From contig CADCUE010000047.1 in assembly GCA_902805805.1 (NCBI GenBank), positions 1 to 16,079 on the forward strand: a DNA stretch of 16,079 nucleotides, in the 5' to 3' direction. Position numbers and translations under genes: made by a program. This document shows, in pieces, positions 1 to 5,363 of the stretch. The notes under the pieces were generated by a model. It searched no databases and had not been told where the DNA came from. It saw only the letters and a list, made by a program, of their open reading frames with translations. Within the stretch, counting starts at the first letter, position 1, and every line of letters starts with the position of its first letter. Origin of the DNA: an uncultured Frankineae bacterium (lineage in GTDB: Bacteria; Actinomycetota; Actinomycetes; Mycobacteriales; SCTD01).

Positions 1-565
1 CCGGGCCGAGCTCGGCGGCCGCGCCGAGCAGCGCGAACCCGCGGTCGCGCAGGTCGAGCCACTCGGGCGTGGCGACCACCCGGCGCAGCGCCTGTGCGCA
101 GGACGGCTCGACGGTCCCGCGGGCCACCCAGTCGTCGAGCTGGCGCAGCAGCGCGTCACCCCGCAGCTGCTCGCCGCAGTAGGGCACGACGAGCTCGGTG
201 ACCGGCTCGCCCTGTCCCTGCGTCCGGGACGTGCCGAGCGCGGGCCCGTCGTCCTGCGCGACGGCCTGCGCGACCGACGTGGAGGACCCGCCCCGCTCGA
301 AGCGCATGCGGGCGCCCAGCGAGGCCAGTCCGGCGCGGGCGACGGCGACCGCCGCCGCAGGGCTCCGCGTGCCCGCGGCGGTGACGTCGACGACGTTCCG
401 GACGTACGCCGTCCGCCAGTCCCCGGCGCTCTCGATGCGGGCCGCCAGGTCGCCGTCGACCGCCCGGACGGCGTCGGCCCACACGGCCCGGCCGGTCGCG
501 GTGGTGCTGCGCCGGCCGTCCTCGCCCGTCGGGAAGACGACACCGGACGACGGGGCCTGGCTCAC
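1..565 (-). CDS. Conserved-looking protein of unknown function, N-terminal part (runs off the left edge)
   Basis: The frame is open from a GTG start to the window edge, giving about 188 residues with strong actinobacterial codon bias. I do not recognise a named family. The visible part has a charged N-terminus, an Ala-rich helical stretch, the segment VVPYCGEQLRGDALLRQLDD around residues 120-140, and then, at the edge, LDLRDRGFALLGAAAELGP. That last piece looks like the first beta-strand and glycine-rich turn of a Rossmann nucleotide-binding fold (LLGAxxELG), so a dehydrogenase-like domain may follow outside the window; this is inference. I chose the GTG at 563-565 because AGAGG lies 5 nt upstream (571-575); in-frame GTG codons at 569-571 and 578-580 are alternatives. 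The gene lies 72 bp downstream of the P450 on the same strand and could be co-transcribed with it, but no functional link is visible. Confidence 0.75.
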   Translation of the reverse strand, partial: MSQAPSSGVVFPTGEDGRRSTTATGRAVWADAVRAVDGDLAARIESAGDWRTAYVRNVVDVTAAGTRSPAAAVAVARAGLASLGARMRFERGGSSTSVAQAVAQDDGPALGTSRTQGQGEPVTELVVPYCGEQLRGDALLRQLDDWVARGTVEPSCAQALRRVVATPEWLDLRDRGFALLGAAAELGP

Positions 566-637
566 GTGCACCTCTGTCACTCGACGGCTCGGGGCGGGAG
601 AACTGTGCCACGCCGTCCTGCCCTGTCCGCGGCTGGC

Positions 638-1849
638 TCAGGCCCGCACGTGCAGCCCCTCCAGCCCGCGGATGACGTAGCCCGGACGCCAGACCGGCTC
701 CTCCACGAGCTCGAGCGCCGGCAGCCGGCGCAGCACCGTGCCGAACGACGTCTGCAGCTCCAGGCGGGCCAGTGCGGCGCCCAGGCAGAAGTGCACCCCG
801 GCGCCGAAGGAGACGTGCGGGTTGGGGTCGCGGCCGACGTCCAGCGCCTCGGCGTCGGCGAAGACCTCCGGATCGCGGTTGGCCGAGCCGAACAGCAGAC
901 CGAGCTCCGCTCCGCGCGGCACCGGCACCCCGCCGATCTCCAGGTCCTCGAGCACCCAGCGCTCGAACAGCTGCAGAGGGGTGTCCCACCGCATCAGCTC
1001 CTCGACCGCCGTCGCGAGCAGCGAGGGGTCGGCGCGCAGCCGGGCGAGCTGGTCCGGGGAGCGGAACAGCGCCCACCAGCCGTTGCCGGTCACGTTGACG
1101 GTGGCCTCGTGGCCGGCGTTGAGCAGCAGCACGCAGGTGCCGATCAGCTCGTCCTCGGTCAGGACGTCGCCCGCGTCGACGACCTGCGTCAGGGCGGTGA
1201 CGAGGTCGTCCTGCGGCTGTCGGCGCCGGGCCCGGCTGAGCCGGCGCAGGTAGTCCCCGAACTCCTCGCACGCGCGCACCGCCGCGGCCGCCGTCTGCTC
1301 GGACGGGTCGAGCTCGTACATCCCGCAGATGTCCGCCGACCAGGGCCGCAGTCGCGGCTGGTCCTGCGCCGGCACGCCCAGCATCTCGGCGATGACGGTG
1401 ACCGGCAGCGGCTCGGCCAGCGTGGCGACGAGGTCGAACTCGCCCTGGGCGAGCGCGTCGTCCACGAGCCGGTCGGTGACCGCCTGCACCGTCGCGCGCA
1501 GCCGCTCGACGGTCCGGGGGGTGAAGGCGCGGCTCACGAGGCGGCGCAGCCGGGTGTGGTCGGGCGGCTCCACGTCGAGCATCCCGTTGCGGATGACCTG
1601 CCAGAACGGCGCGTGCTCCGGCGGCTCCTCCGGGCGGCCCATCTCGGCGTGCGTCGCCACGTGCAGGTAGCTGCGGCCGAGCCGGCGGTCGCGCAGCAGC
1701 GCGTCGACGTCGGCGTGCCGGGGCACCAGCCACCGGTCGGTCCGCGGGTCGTGCTGCACGCGCGGTCCCTCCCGCAGCGCCGCGTAGGCGTCGTACGGGT
1801 GCGCGACGAACGCCGGGTCCGACGGCGCGAACAGGTCGACAGCAGCCAC
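638..1849 (-). CDS. Cytochrome P450 (bacterial class I type, soluble)
   Basis: This is a 403-residue heme-thiolate monooxygenase, the usual length for a soluble actinobacterial P450. It lacks a membrane anchor and would need a ferredoxin and a ferredoxin reductase, neither of which is in the window. Hallmarks seen are the I-helix oxygen-activation motif AGHEAT (residues 245-250), the K-helix ExxR (E284, R287, in EELMR), and the heme-binding loop FGAGVHFCLG (348-357) with Cys355 as thiolate ligand, followed by AALARLE. The segment DVEPPDHTRLRRLVSRAFTP (92-111) is the typical C-helix region. The I-helix has Glu-Ala-Thr where many members have Glu/Asp-Thr-Thr; this is common. The substrate cannot be read from the sequence. 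The GTG at 1849 is chosen because the P450 homology begins right after it and a TACCGT -10-like hexamer lies 6 nt upstream with no Shine-Dalgarno, suggesting a leaderless mRNA. The frame stays open far upstream, into the neighbouring kinase gene, but that part is antisense noise. Confidence 0.95.
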   Translation of the reverse strand: MAAVDLFAPSDPAFVAHPYDAYAALREGPRVQHDPRTDRWLVPRHADVDALLRDRRLGRSYLHVATHAEMGRPEEPPEHAPFWQVIRNGMLDVEPPDHTRLRRLVSRAFTPRTVERLRATVQAVTDRLVDDALAQGEFDLVATLAEPLPVTVIAEMLGVPAQDQPRLRPWSADICGMYELDPSEQTAAAAVRACEEFGDYLRRLSRARRRQPQDDLVTALTQVVDAGDVLTEDELIGTCVLLLNAGHEATVNVTGNGWWALFRSPDQLARLRADPSLLATAVEELMRWDTPLQLFERWVLEDLEIGGVPVPRGAELGLLFGSANRDPEVFADAEALDVGRDPNPHVSFGAGVHFCLGAALARLELQTSFGTVLRRLPALELVEEPVWRPGYVIRGLEGLHVRA

Positions 1850-1909
1850 AGTCGGACGGTAGTGCGCCGGAGGCAGCTTTCCGGACGTGCCGCCGCCTAC
1901 GGTCACCGC
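1850..1909. promoter_or_regulatory. Divergent, probably leaderless promoters of the P450 and psuK genes
   Basis: This 60-bp spacer separates two GTG-started genes. On the plus strand TACGGT (1898-1903) lies exactly 6 nt before the GTG at 1910. On the minus strand TACCGT (plus positions 1856-1861) lies exactly 6 nt before the GTG at 1849. Both fit the actinobacterial -10 consensus TAnnnT at a distance that would place the transcription start on the start codon. Neither gene has a Shine-Dalgarno sequence. No convincing -35 hexamer is seen. The two polymerase footprints would overlap, so the promoters may compete. The motif positions are seen directly; the leaderless reading is inference. Confidence 0.5.
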
Positions 1910-2788
1910 GTGGCTGGTGTCCTCGCCGTCGTCGGCGACCTCGTGGAGGACGTCGTGGTCTGGCCGGAGGGGCCGGTGCAGCACGGCAGCGACACCCCGG
2001 CGCGCGTCTTCCGCTCGCGCGGCGGCAGCGCGGCCAACGTCGCGGCGGCGGCGGCGGCCGTCGTGCGCACCCGCTTCGTCGGGTGCGTCGGGACCGACCC
2101 GCTCGGCGACCGGCTGCTCGCCGAGCTGACCGCCGCCGGGGTCGAGGTGCGGGCGCAGCGACGCGGGCGCACGGGCAGCGTCGTCGTGCTGGTCGACGTC
2201 GACGGCGAGCGCACCTTCCTGCCCGACCGGGGCGCCGCCGCGCTGCTGCACGAGGTGGCGCCGGCGGTGCTCGACGACGTCGCGGTGCTGCACGTGCCGG
2301 CGTACGGGCTGCAGGGCGGTCCGACGGCGGCGTCGGTGCGTGCGCTGCTCGACGCGGCGACCGCCCGGCAGGTCCCGGTGAGCCTGGACGCGTCGTCGTG
2401 GGCGGTGCTGCGGACCTTCGGCCCGGAGGCCTTCCGGGCGCTCGTCGAGCGGGTGCGACCGGTCGTGCTGTTCGCCAACGCCGACGAGGCGCGCGTGCTG
2501 GACCTGCGCGAGAGGCGTCTGCCGGACCTCACCGTCGTGGTCAAGGACGGCCCGCGCCCGACGACGGTCCTGTGCCCGGACGGGAGCGGGCTCGTGGTGC
2601 CCGTGGTGCCGGTCGACGGCGTGCGCGACTCCACCGGCGCAGGGGACGCGTTCGCCGCCGGCTGGCTGTCGGCGAGGATGGAGGGGCAGGGCCTGCGGTC
2701 GTGCGCCGAGCGCGGGCACGCCTCGGCCCGCTCCGTGCTGACGTCCCCCGGGGCCGGCCCCGACCCCCGACACCAGGAGCCCCGATGA
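1910..2788 (+). CDS. psuK: PfkB/ribokinase-family sugar kinase, probably pseudouridine kinase
   Basis: This 292-residue protein carries both PfkB signatures: the N-terminal GGSAANVA (residues 38-45) after the first-strand motif VVGDLVEDV, and the C-terminal DSTGAGDAF (240-248), whose GAGD anion hole holds the expected catalytic base Asp246. VSLDASS near 157-163 and FANADEA near 188-194 match further conserved family positions. The substrate is inferred from context: the stop overlaps the start of a pseudouridine-5'-phosphate glycosidase gene by 4 nt (ATGA), and PsuK-PsuG pairs phosphorylate pseudouridine and then cleave its C-C glycosidic bond. The C-terminus (SPGAGPDPRHQEPR) looks like an unstructured tail produced by reading through the downstream ribosome-binding site. 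The GTG start at 1910 is set by homology and by a -10-like TACGGT 6 nt upstream; no Shine-Dalgarno is seen. The kinase family is very secure; a ribokinase or adenosine-kinase-like substrate remains possible. Confidence 0.88.
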   Translation: MAGVLAVVGDLVEDVVVWPEGPVQHGSDTPARVFRSRGGSAANVAAAAAAVVRTRFVGCVGTDPLGDRLLAELTAAGVEVRAQRRGRTGSVVVLVDVDGERTFLPDRGAAALLHEVAPAVLDDVAVLHVPAYGLQGGPTAASVRALLDAATARQVPVSLDASSWAVLRTFGPEAFRALVERVRPVVLFANADEARVLDLRERRLPDLTVVVKDGPRPTTVLCPDGSGLVVPVVPVDGVRDSTGAGDAFAAGWLSARMEGQGLRSCAERGHASARSVLTSPGAGPDPRHQEPR

Positions 2789-3687
2789 TCGTCGTCTCGC
2801 CGCAGGTCTCGCAGGCCCTGGCGGACGGGGTGCCGGTCGTGGCTCTGGAGTCGACGATCTTCTCGACGCTGGGCCTGCCCGTGCCGCACAACGCCGAGGC
2901 GCTGCGCCGCTGCAAGGCCGCCGTGGAGGCGGGCGGAGCCGTACCCGCGGTCACCGCGGTGGTCGACGGCACCTGGCGGGTCGGTCTTCGCGCGGACGAG
3001 GAGCAGCGGGTCCTCGCCGGTACGCGCAAGGTCGCCGAGCGCGACCTCGCCGTCGCCGCGGCCCAGCGGTGGGACGTCGGCGTGACGACCGTGTCCGCGA
3101 GCGTCGCCCTGGCCGCCCGCGCCGGCATCTCGGTGTTCGCGACCGGCGGCATCGGCGGCGTCCACCGGGGGGTCGAGGTCAGCGGTGACGTGTCGGCCGA
3201 CCTCGACGCACTCGCCTCGCACCCGGTCGTCACCGTGTGCGCGGGCGCCAAGTCCTTCCTCGACCTGGCCCGGACGCTGGAGCACCTCGAGACGGCGGGG
3301 GTTCCAGTGCTCGGCTGGCGCTCGCCGGACTTCCCGGCGTTCTACGTCCGCTCGAGCGGTCTGCCGGTCCCCCACGTCGTCGAGACGGCGCGGGAGGTCG
3401 CGCAGGTGCTCCGGCTGCGGTCCCGTCCGCGGACCGGCGTGCTGCTGACGGTCCCCATCCCGCGGGCCGACGAGCTGGACCCCGAGCGGCACGACGCGGC
3501 CCTCGCGACCGCGCTGGACGCCGCCGCCGAGGCCGGCATCACCGGCGCAGCCGTCACCCCGTTCGTCCTCGAGCGGGTCGGCCGGGCGACCGACGGCGGG
3601 AGCGTCCCGGCCAACCTGGCGCTGGCCGCCAACAACGCCGCCGTGGCGGCCGAGGTCGCCGGCGCGCTGGCGTCGGCTCCCGCCTGA
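2785..3687 (+). CDS. psuG: Pseudouridine-5'-phosphate glycosidase
   Basis: This 300-residue protein cleaves pseudouridine 5'-phosphate to uracil and ribose 5-phosphate (EC 4.2.1.70). It aligns with PsuG along its whole length: ALESTIF (20-26, Glu22), the lysine of GTRKVAERDL (Lys82), FATGGIGGVHRG (118-129), SADLDALA, VCAGAKSFLDLARTLEHLET (151-170) with Lys156, FPAFYVRSSG, and PANLALAANNAA near the C-terminus. Lys156 corresponds to the lysine that forms the Schiff base with the ribose in E. coli PsuG; Glu22, Lys82 and the NNA asparagine correspond to other active-site residues known in that enzyme. The start ATG is coupled to the kinase stop (ATGA), and GGAG lies a few bases upstream. Translational coupling with the kinase implies balanced synthesis of the two enzymes. 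All expected active-site residues are present, so the enzyme should be functional. Confidence 0.96.
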   Translation: MIVVSPQVSQALADGVPVVALESTIFSTLGLPVPHNAEALRRCKAAVEAGGAVPAVTAVVDGTWRVGLRADEEQRVLAGTRKVAERDLAVAAAQRWDVGVTTVSASVALAARAGISVFATGGIGGVHRGVEVSGDVSADLDALASHPVVTVCAGAKSFLDLARTLEHLETAGVPVLGWRSPDFPAFYVRSSGLPVPHVVETAREVAQVLRLRSRPRTGVLLTVPIPRADELDPERHDAALATALDAAAEAGITGAAVTPFVLERVGRATDGGSVPANLALAANNAAVAAEVAGALASAPA

Positions 3688-3708
3688 CCGCGGCGGTGCG
3701 CTCGACGG

Positions 3709-3792
3709 TGGCGCTCGATCCGTGGCGCTCGACCCGTGGCGCTCGTGCCGTGGTGCTCGATCCGTGGCGCTCCGACCATGGCGTTCCGGGCC
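3709..3792. repeat. Tandem 14-bp direct repeat, six units
   Basis: Six head-to-tail units with period 14 and approximate consensus TGGCGCTCGATCCG start at 3709, 3723, 3737, 3751, 3765 and 3779. The first four differ by 0-3 bases from the consensus; the last two are more degenerate. A further degenerate, out-of-register copy may precede them at about 3695-3708. The array lies between the psuG stop and the next start. The unit is not palindromic. It could be a neutral minisatellite, a stacked protein-binding site, or a leader-transcript element. The next CDS begins 41 bp after the array. Confidence 0.85.
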
Positions 3793-3833
3793 CGGCAGTG
3801 CCACGCTGGTCCCGAGCGACCGAGGGGGACGCC

Positions 3834-4169
3834 GTGGGAGCGACCGCAGCGCAGCGCTACGCGACCTTGACCGCGGAGGCGCTCGGCGACGCGCTGCGCG
3901 AGCTGCCCGGCTGGTCGCTCGACTCCGGTCACCTGGTGCGCGCCGTGCGGGCCGCCGACCCGTGGCGCCTGCTCGAGCGCGTCAACGCCGTCGAGGAGCG
4001 GCTCGACCACCACAGCCTCGTGACGCTCGACCGCGGTCAGGTCGTGTTCTCCGTCTGGACCCACGTGCGGCCCAGCCTGACGGCGGCCGACGTCGAGCTG
4101 GCCCACTGCATCGACGAGGCCGCCGCCGGTCTCGAGGCAGCAGCCCCGGACGCTCAGACCGGGAGCTGA
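3834..4169 (+). CDS. Pterin-4a-carbinolamine dehydratase family protein
   Basis: This 111-residue protein has the length of the PCD/DCoH family (EC 4.2.1.96), which dehydrates 4a-hydroxytetrahydrobiopterin so that the pterin cofactor of aromatic amino acid hydroxylases can be recycled. The family pattern is clear: PGWSLD (residues 25-30), a central helix ending EERLDHHS (54-61), then VVFSVWTHVRPSLTAADVEL with His77, and LAHCID. The catalytic histidine trio is present as His59, His60 and His77. The usual proline after the HH pair is serine here. No aromatic amino acid hydroxylase or pterin biosynthesis gene is in the window, so the partner is unknown; actinobacterial members may serve other pterins such as those of molybdenum cofactor metabolism. 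The GTG at 3834 is chosen for the AGGGGG ribosome-binding site 5-6 nt upstream and its match to the family N-terminus. Confidence 0.88.
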   Translation: MGATAAQRYATLTAEALGDALRELPGWSLDSGHLVRAVRAADPWRLLERVNAVEERLDHHSLVTLDRGQVVFSVWTHVRPSLTAADVELAHCIDEAAAGLEAAAPDAQTGS

Positions 4170-4275
4170 CTGCCGGAGGTGGCCGGGGTCGCCGCGTCGG
4201 GCTCGTTCGAGGCCTCGGGGTGGTCGCCGAGCCGGGCGCCATCCGGGACCGGCAGGCGCTCGCTGCTGTCGACCC

Positions 4276-4854
4276 TCACCCGTCGCGAAGGAAGTCCTGC
4301 ACGGCGGCGAGCTGCGCAGCGGTCAGGCCGCTGCGCGGGTCGGGGGCAACGAGCAGGCAGGCCGTCTGCTCGTGCATCCACTGCCGCACGTCGTCCTGAC
4401 CGGCGAGGTCGTCGTCGAGCCAGACGATCCGGCGCGAGGGCTCCGCGCGCACGATCCGCCGGACCACGTCGAACTTCCACCAGCGGCCGGTCAGCCGGTC
4501 CGGGGCGGCGGGGGCGACGGACGCGTGCGCGAGGCCGGCCGCGTCCGGATCGCCGGCCTCGCCGTCGACGTCGGCGTACGTCCCGGCGACCGGCAGCTCG
4601 GGCAGGTCGAGCAGGTGCCGCAGCGAGGTGTTGGCGTCGTGCCCCCACGTGGTGAGCCACCGGACCTCGGCCAGCTCCTGCCAGGACCGCACGGCGGCGA
4701 CGACGGACGGCGACCAGGTGATCGGGAACTCCCGGCCCTCGGCGCGCGCCGACCCGGTGTGCCAGTCGGACCAGGCGCCGGACCGGCCCCAGGCCGCCAC
4801 GGCGTTCAGGACGCCGTCGACGTCGAGCAGGACGAGCGGGCGGAGCGGCACCAT
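4276..4854 (-). CDS. HAD-like hydrolase, similar to the HAD domain found in Swiss Army Knife RNA repair proteins
   Basis: This 192-residue stand-alone protein has the haloacid dehalogenase motifs in order. Motif I is LLDVDGVLN (9-17) with nucleophile Asp11 and general acid Asp13. Motif II is LTTW (67-70). Lys127 (RWWKFDVV) is a motif III candidate. WLDDD (145-149) is motif IV and supplies the Mg2+-binding acidic residues. The C-terminal pattern ending APDPRSGLTAAQLAAVQDFL is typical of a common actinobacterial HAD family whose domain also occurs in multidomain RNA end-repair proteins (Swiss Army Knife family). A phosphatase activity is therefore likely; the substrate, possibly an RNA or nucleotide phosphate, is inference. 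The cap is minimal. No Shine-Dalgarno precedes the ATG. The gene converges on the dehydratase gene with 106 bp between stops, and no RNA ligase or kinase gene is adjacent. Confidence 0.85.
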   Translation of the reverse strand: MVPLRPLVLLDVDGVLNAVAAWGRSGAWSDWHTGSARAEGREFPITWSPSVVAAVRSWQELAEVRWLTTWGHDANTSLRHLLDLPELPVAGTYADVDGEAGDPDAAGLAHASVAPAAPDRLTGRWWKFDVVRRIVRAEPSRRIVWLDDDLAGQDDVRQWMHEQTACLLVAPDPRSGLTAAQLAAVQDFLRDG

Positions 4855-5019
4855 CGCACCGGTCTGCCCGCGCGGACGTCACGGACGCGTGCGGAGCGGT
4901 CCGGTCGATGCCGGGCCGGGGGGCCGGGAGCTGTCAACAGGCGCTCAGGCCTCGTGGGCGTCGGCGACGGCGCTGTGGACAACGGTCGGACGTGGGCGCG
5001 GCGTCAGCAGACTGCCGCC
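4855..5019. promoter_or_regulatory. Divergent promoter region with a TTGACA box and a DnaA-box-like site
   Basis: This 165-bp spacer lies between divergent genes. On the minus strand a perfect -35 hexamer TTGACA lies at plus positions 4932-4937 and could drive the HAD gene, but no good -10 is found 16-19 bp downstream of it. TGTGGACAA (4974-4982), which reads TTGTCCACA on the minus strand, equals the actinobacterial DnaA-box consensus; it is a single copy. Neither flanking gene has a clear Shine-Dalgarno; the plus-strand gene has CAGACT 6 nt before its ATG, one mismatch from TAnnnT. Confidence 0.3.
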
Positions 5020-5358
5020 ATGAGCCACACACGCCGACACGCAGACGACCACGGTGACGAGGAGCAGGTGCTGCGGACCTACACCGACGCGCCGCTGGCG
5101 GACGGTGACGCCGTCCTGCTGCTCGACGGGGAGGTGTGCCTCGAGCTGCAGGGCATGGCGGACCAGTGGGACGACCTCGGCCGTCGCAACCTCGTGTCGA
5201 TCCTGGTGCAGACCTCGGAGCGGGTGCTGGTCGCCATCGCGCGCCCGAGGGGTGAGCTGCGGCCCAGCGACCACCAGCTCTGGCGGGACCTGCACCAGGA
5301 CCTGGCGGGCACGGACGTGGACCTGCTGCCCGTCCGGGCCCTGCCCGCCGCCGCCTGA
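5020..5358 (+). CDS. Small conserved-looking protein of unknown function
   Basis: This 112-residue acidic, soluble protein has no signal peptide, transmembrane segment or cysteine cluster (one Cys). I do not recognise a family. After a His/Asp-rich N-terminus (SHTRRHADDHGDE), the body DAVLLLDGEVCLELQGM (about residues 31-47) suggests paired beta-strands, then VSILVQTSERVLVAIARPRG (about 66-85) gives two more, followed by a helix LRPSDHQLWRDLHQDLA and a final strand VDLLPVRALP. This looks like one compact alpha/beta domain. Codon use matches the neighbours and the downstream stop is only 5 bp from the convergent recD stop, so the gene seems real. The ATG at 5020 lacks a Shine-Dalgarno; a -10-like CAGACT lies 6 nt upstream, allowing a leaderless start. 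No function is assigned. Confidence 0.7.
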   Translation: MSHTRRHADDHGDEEQVLRTYTDAPLADGDAVLLLDGEVCLELQGMADQWDDLGRRNLVSILVQTSERVLVAIARPRGELRPSDHQLWRDLHQDLAGTDVDLLPVRALPAAA

Positions 5359-5363
5359 GCCGG

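Noticed and set aside
1850..2773. N-terminal extension of the P450 frame across the kinase gene
   Set aside because: The P450 homology begins at the GTG at 1849; the extension is antisense to the kinase and is low-complexity.
3709..3792. CRISPR array
   Set aside because: The repeats are directly contiguous 14-mers without spacers, and no cas genes are near.
4200..4233. GGCTCG...CGAGCC inverted repeat, with an inner CGAGGCCTCG palindrome, between the convergent dehydratase and HAD genes
   Set aside because: The outer stem is only 6 bp with a 22-nt spacer and no T-tract. It could be a weak bidirectional terminator, but such matches are frequent in this GC-rich sequence.
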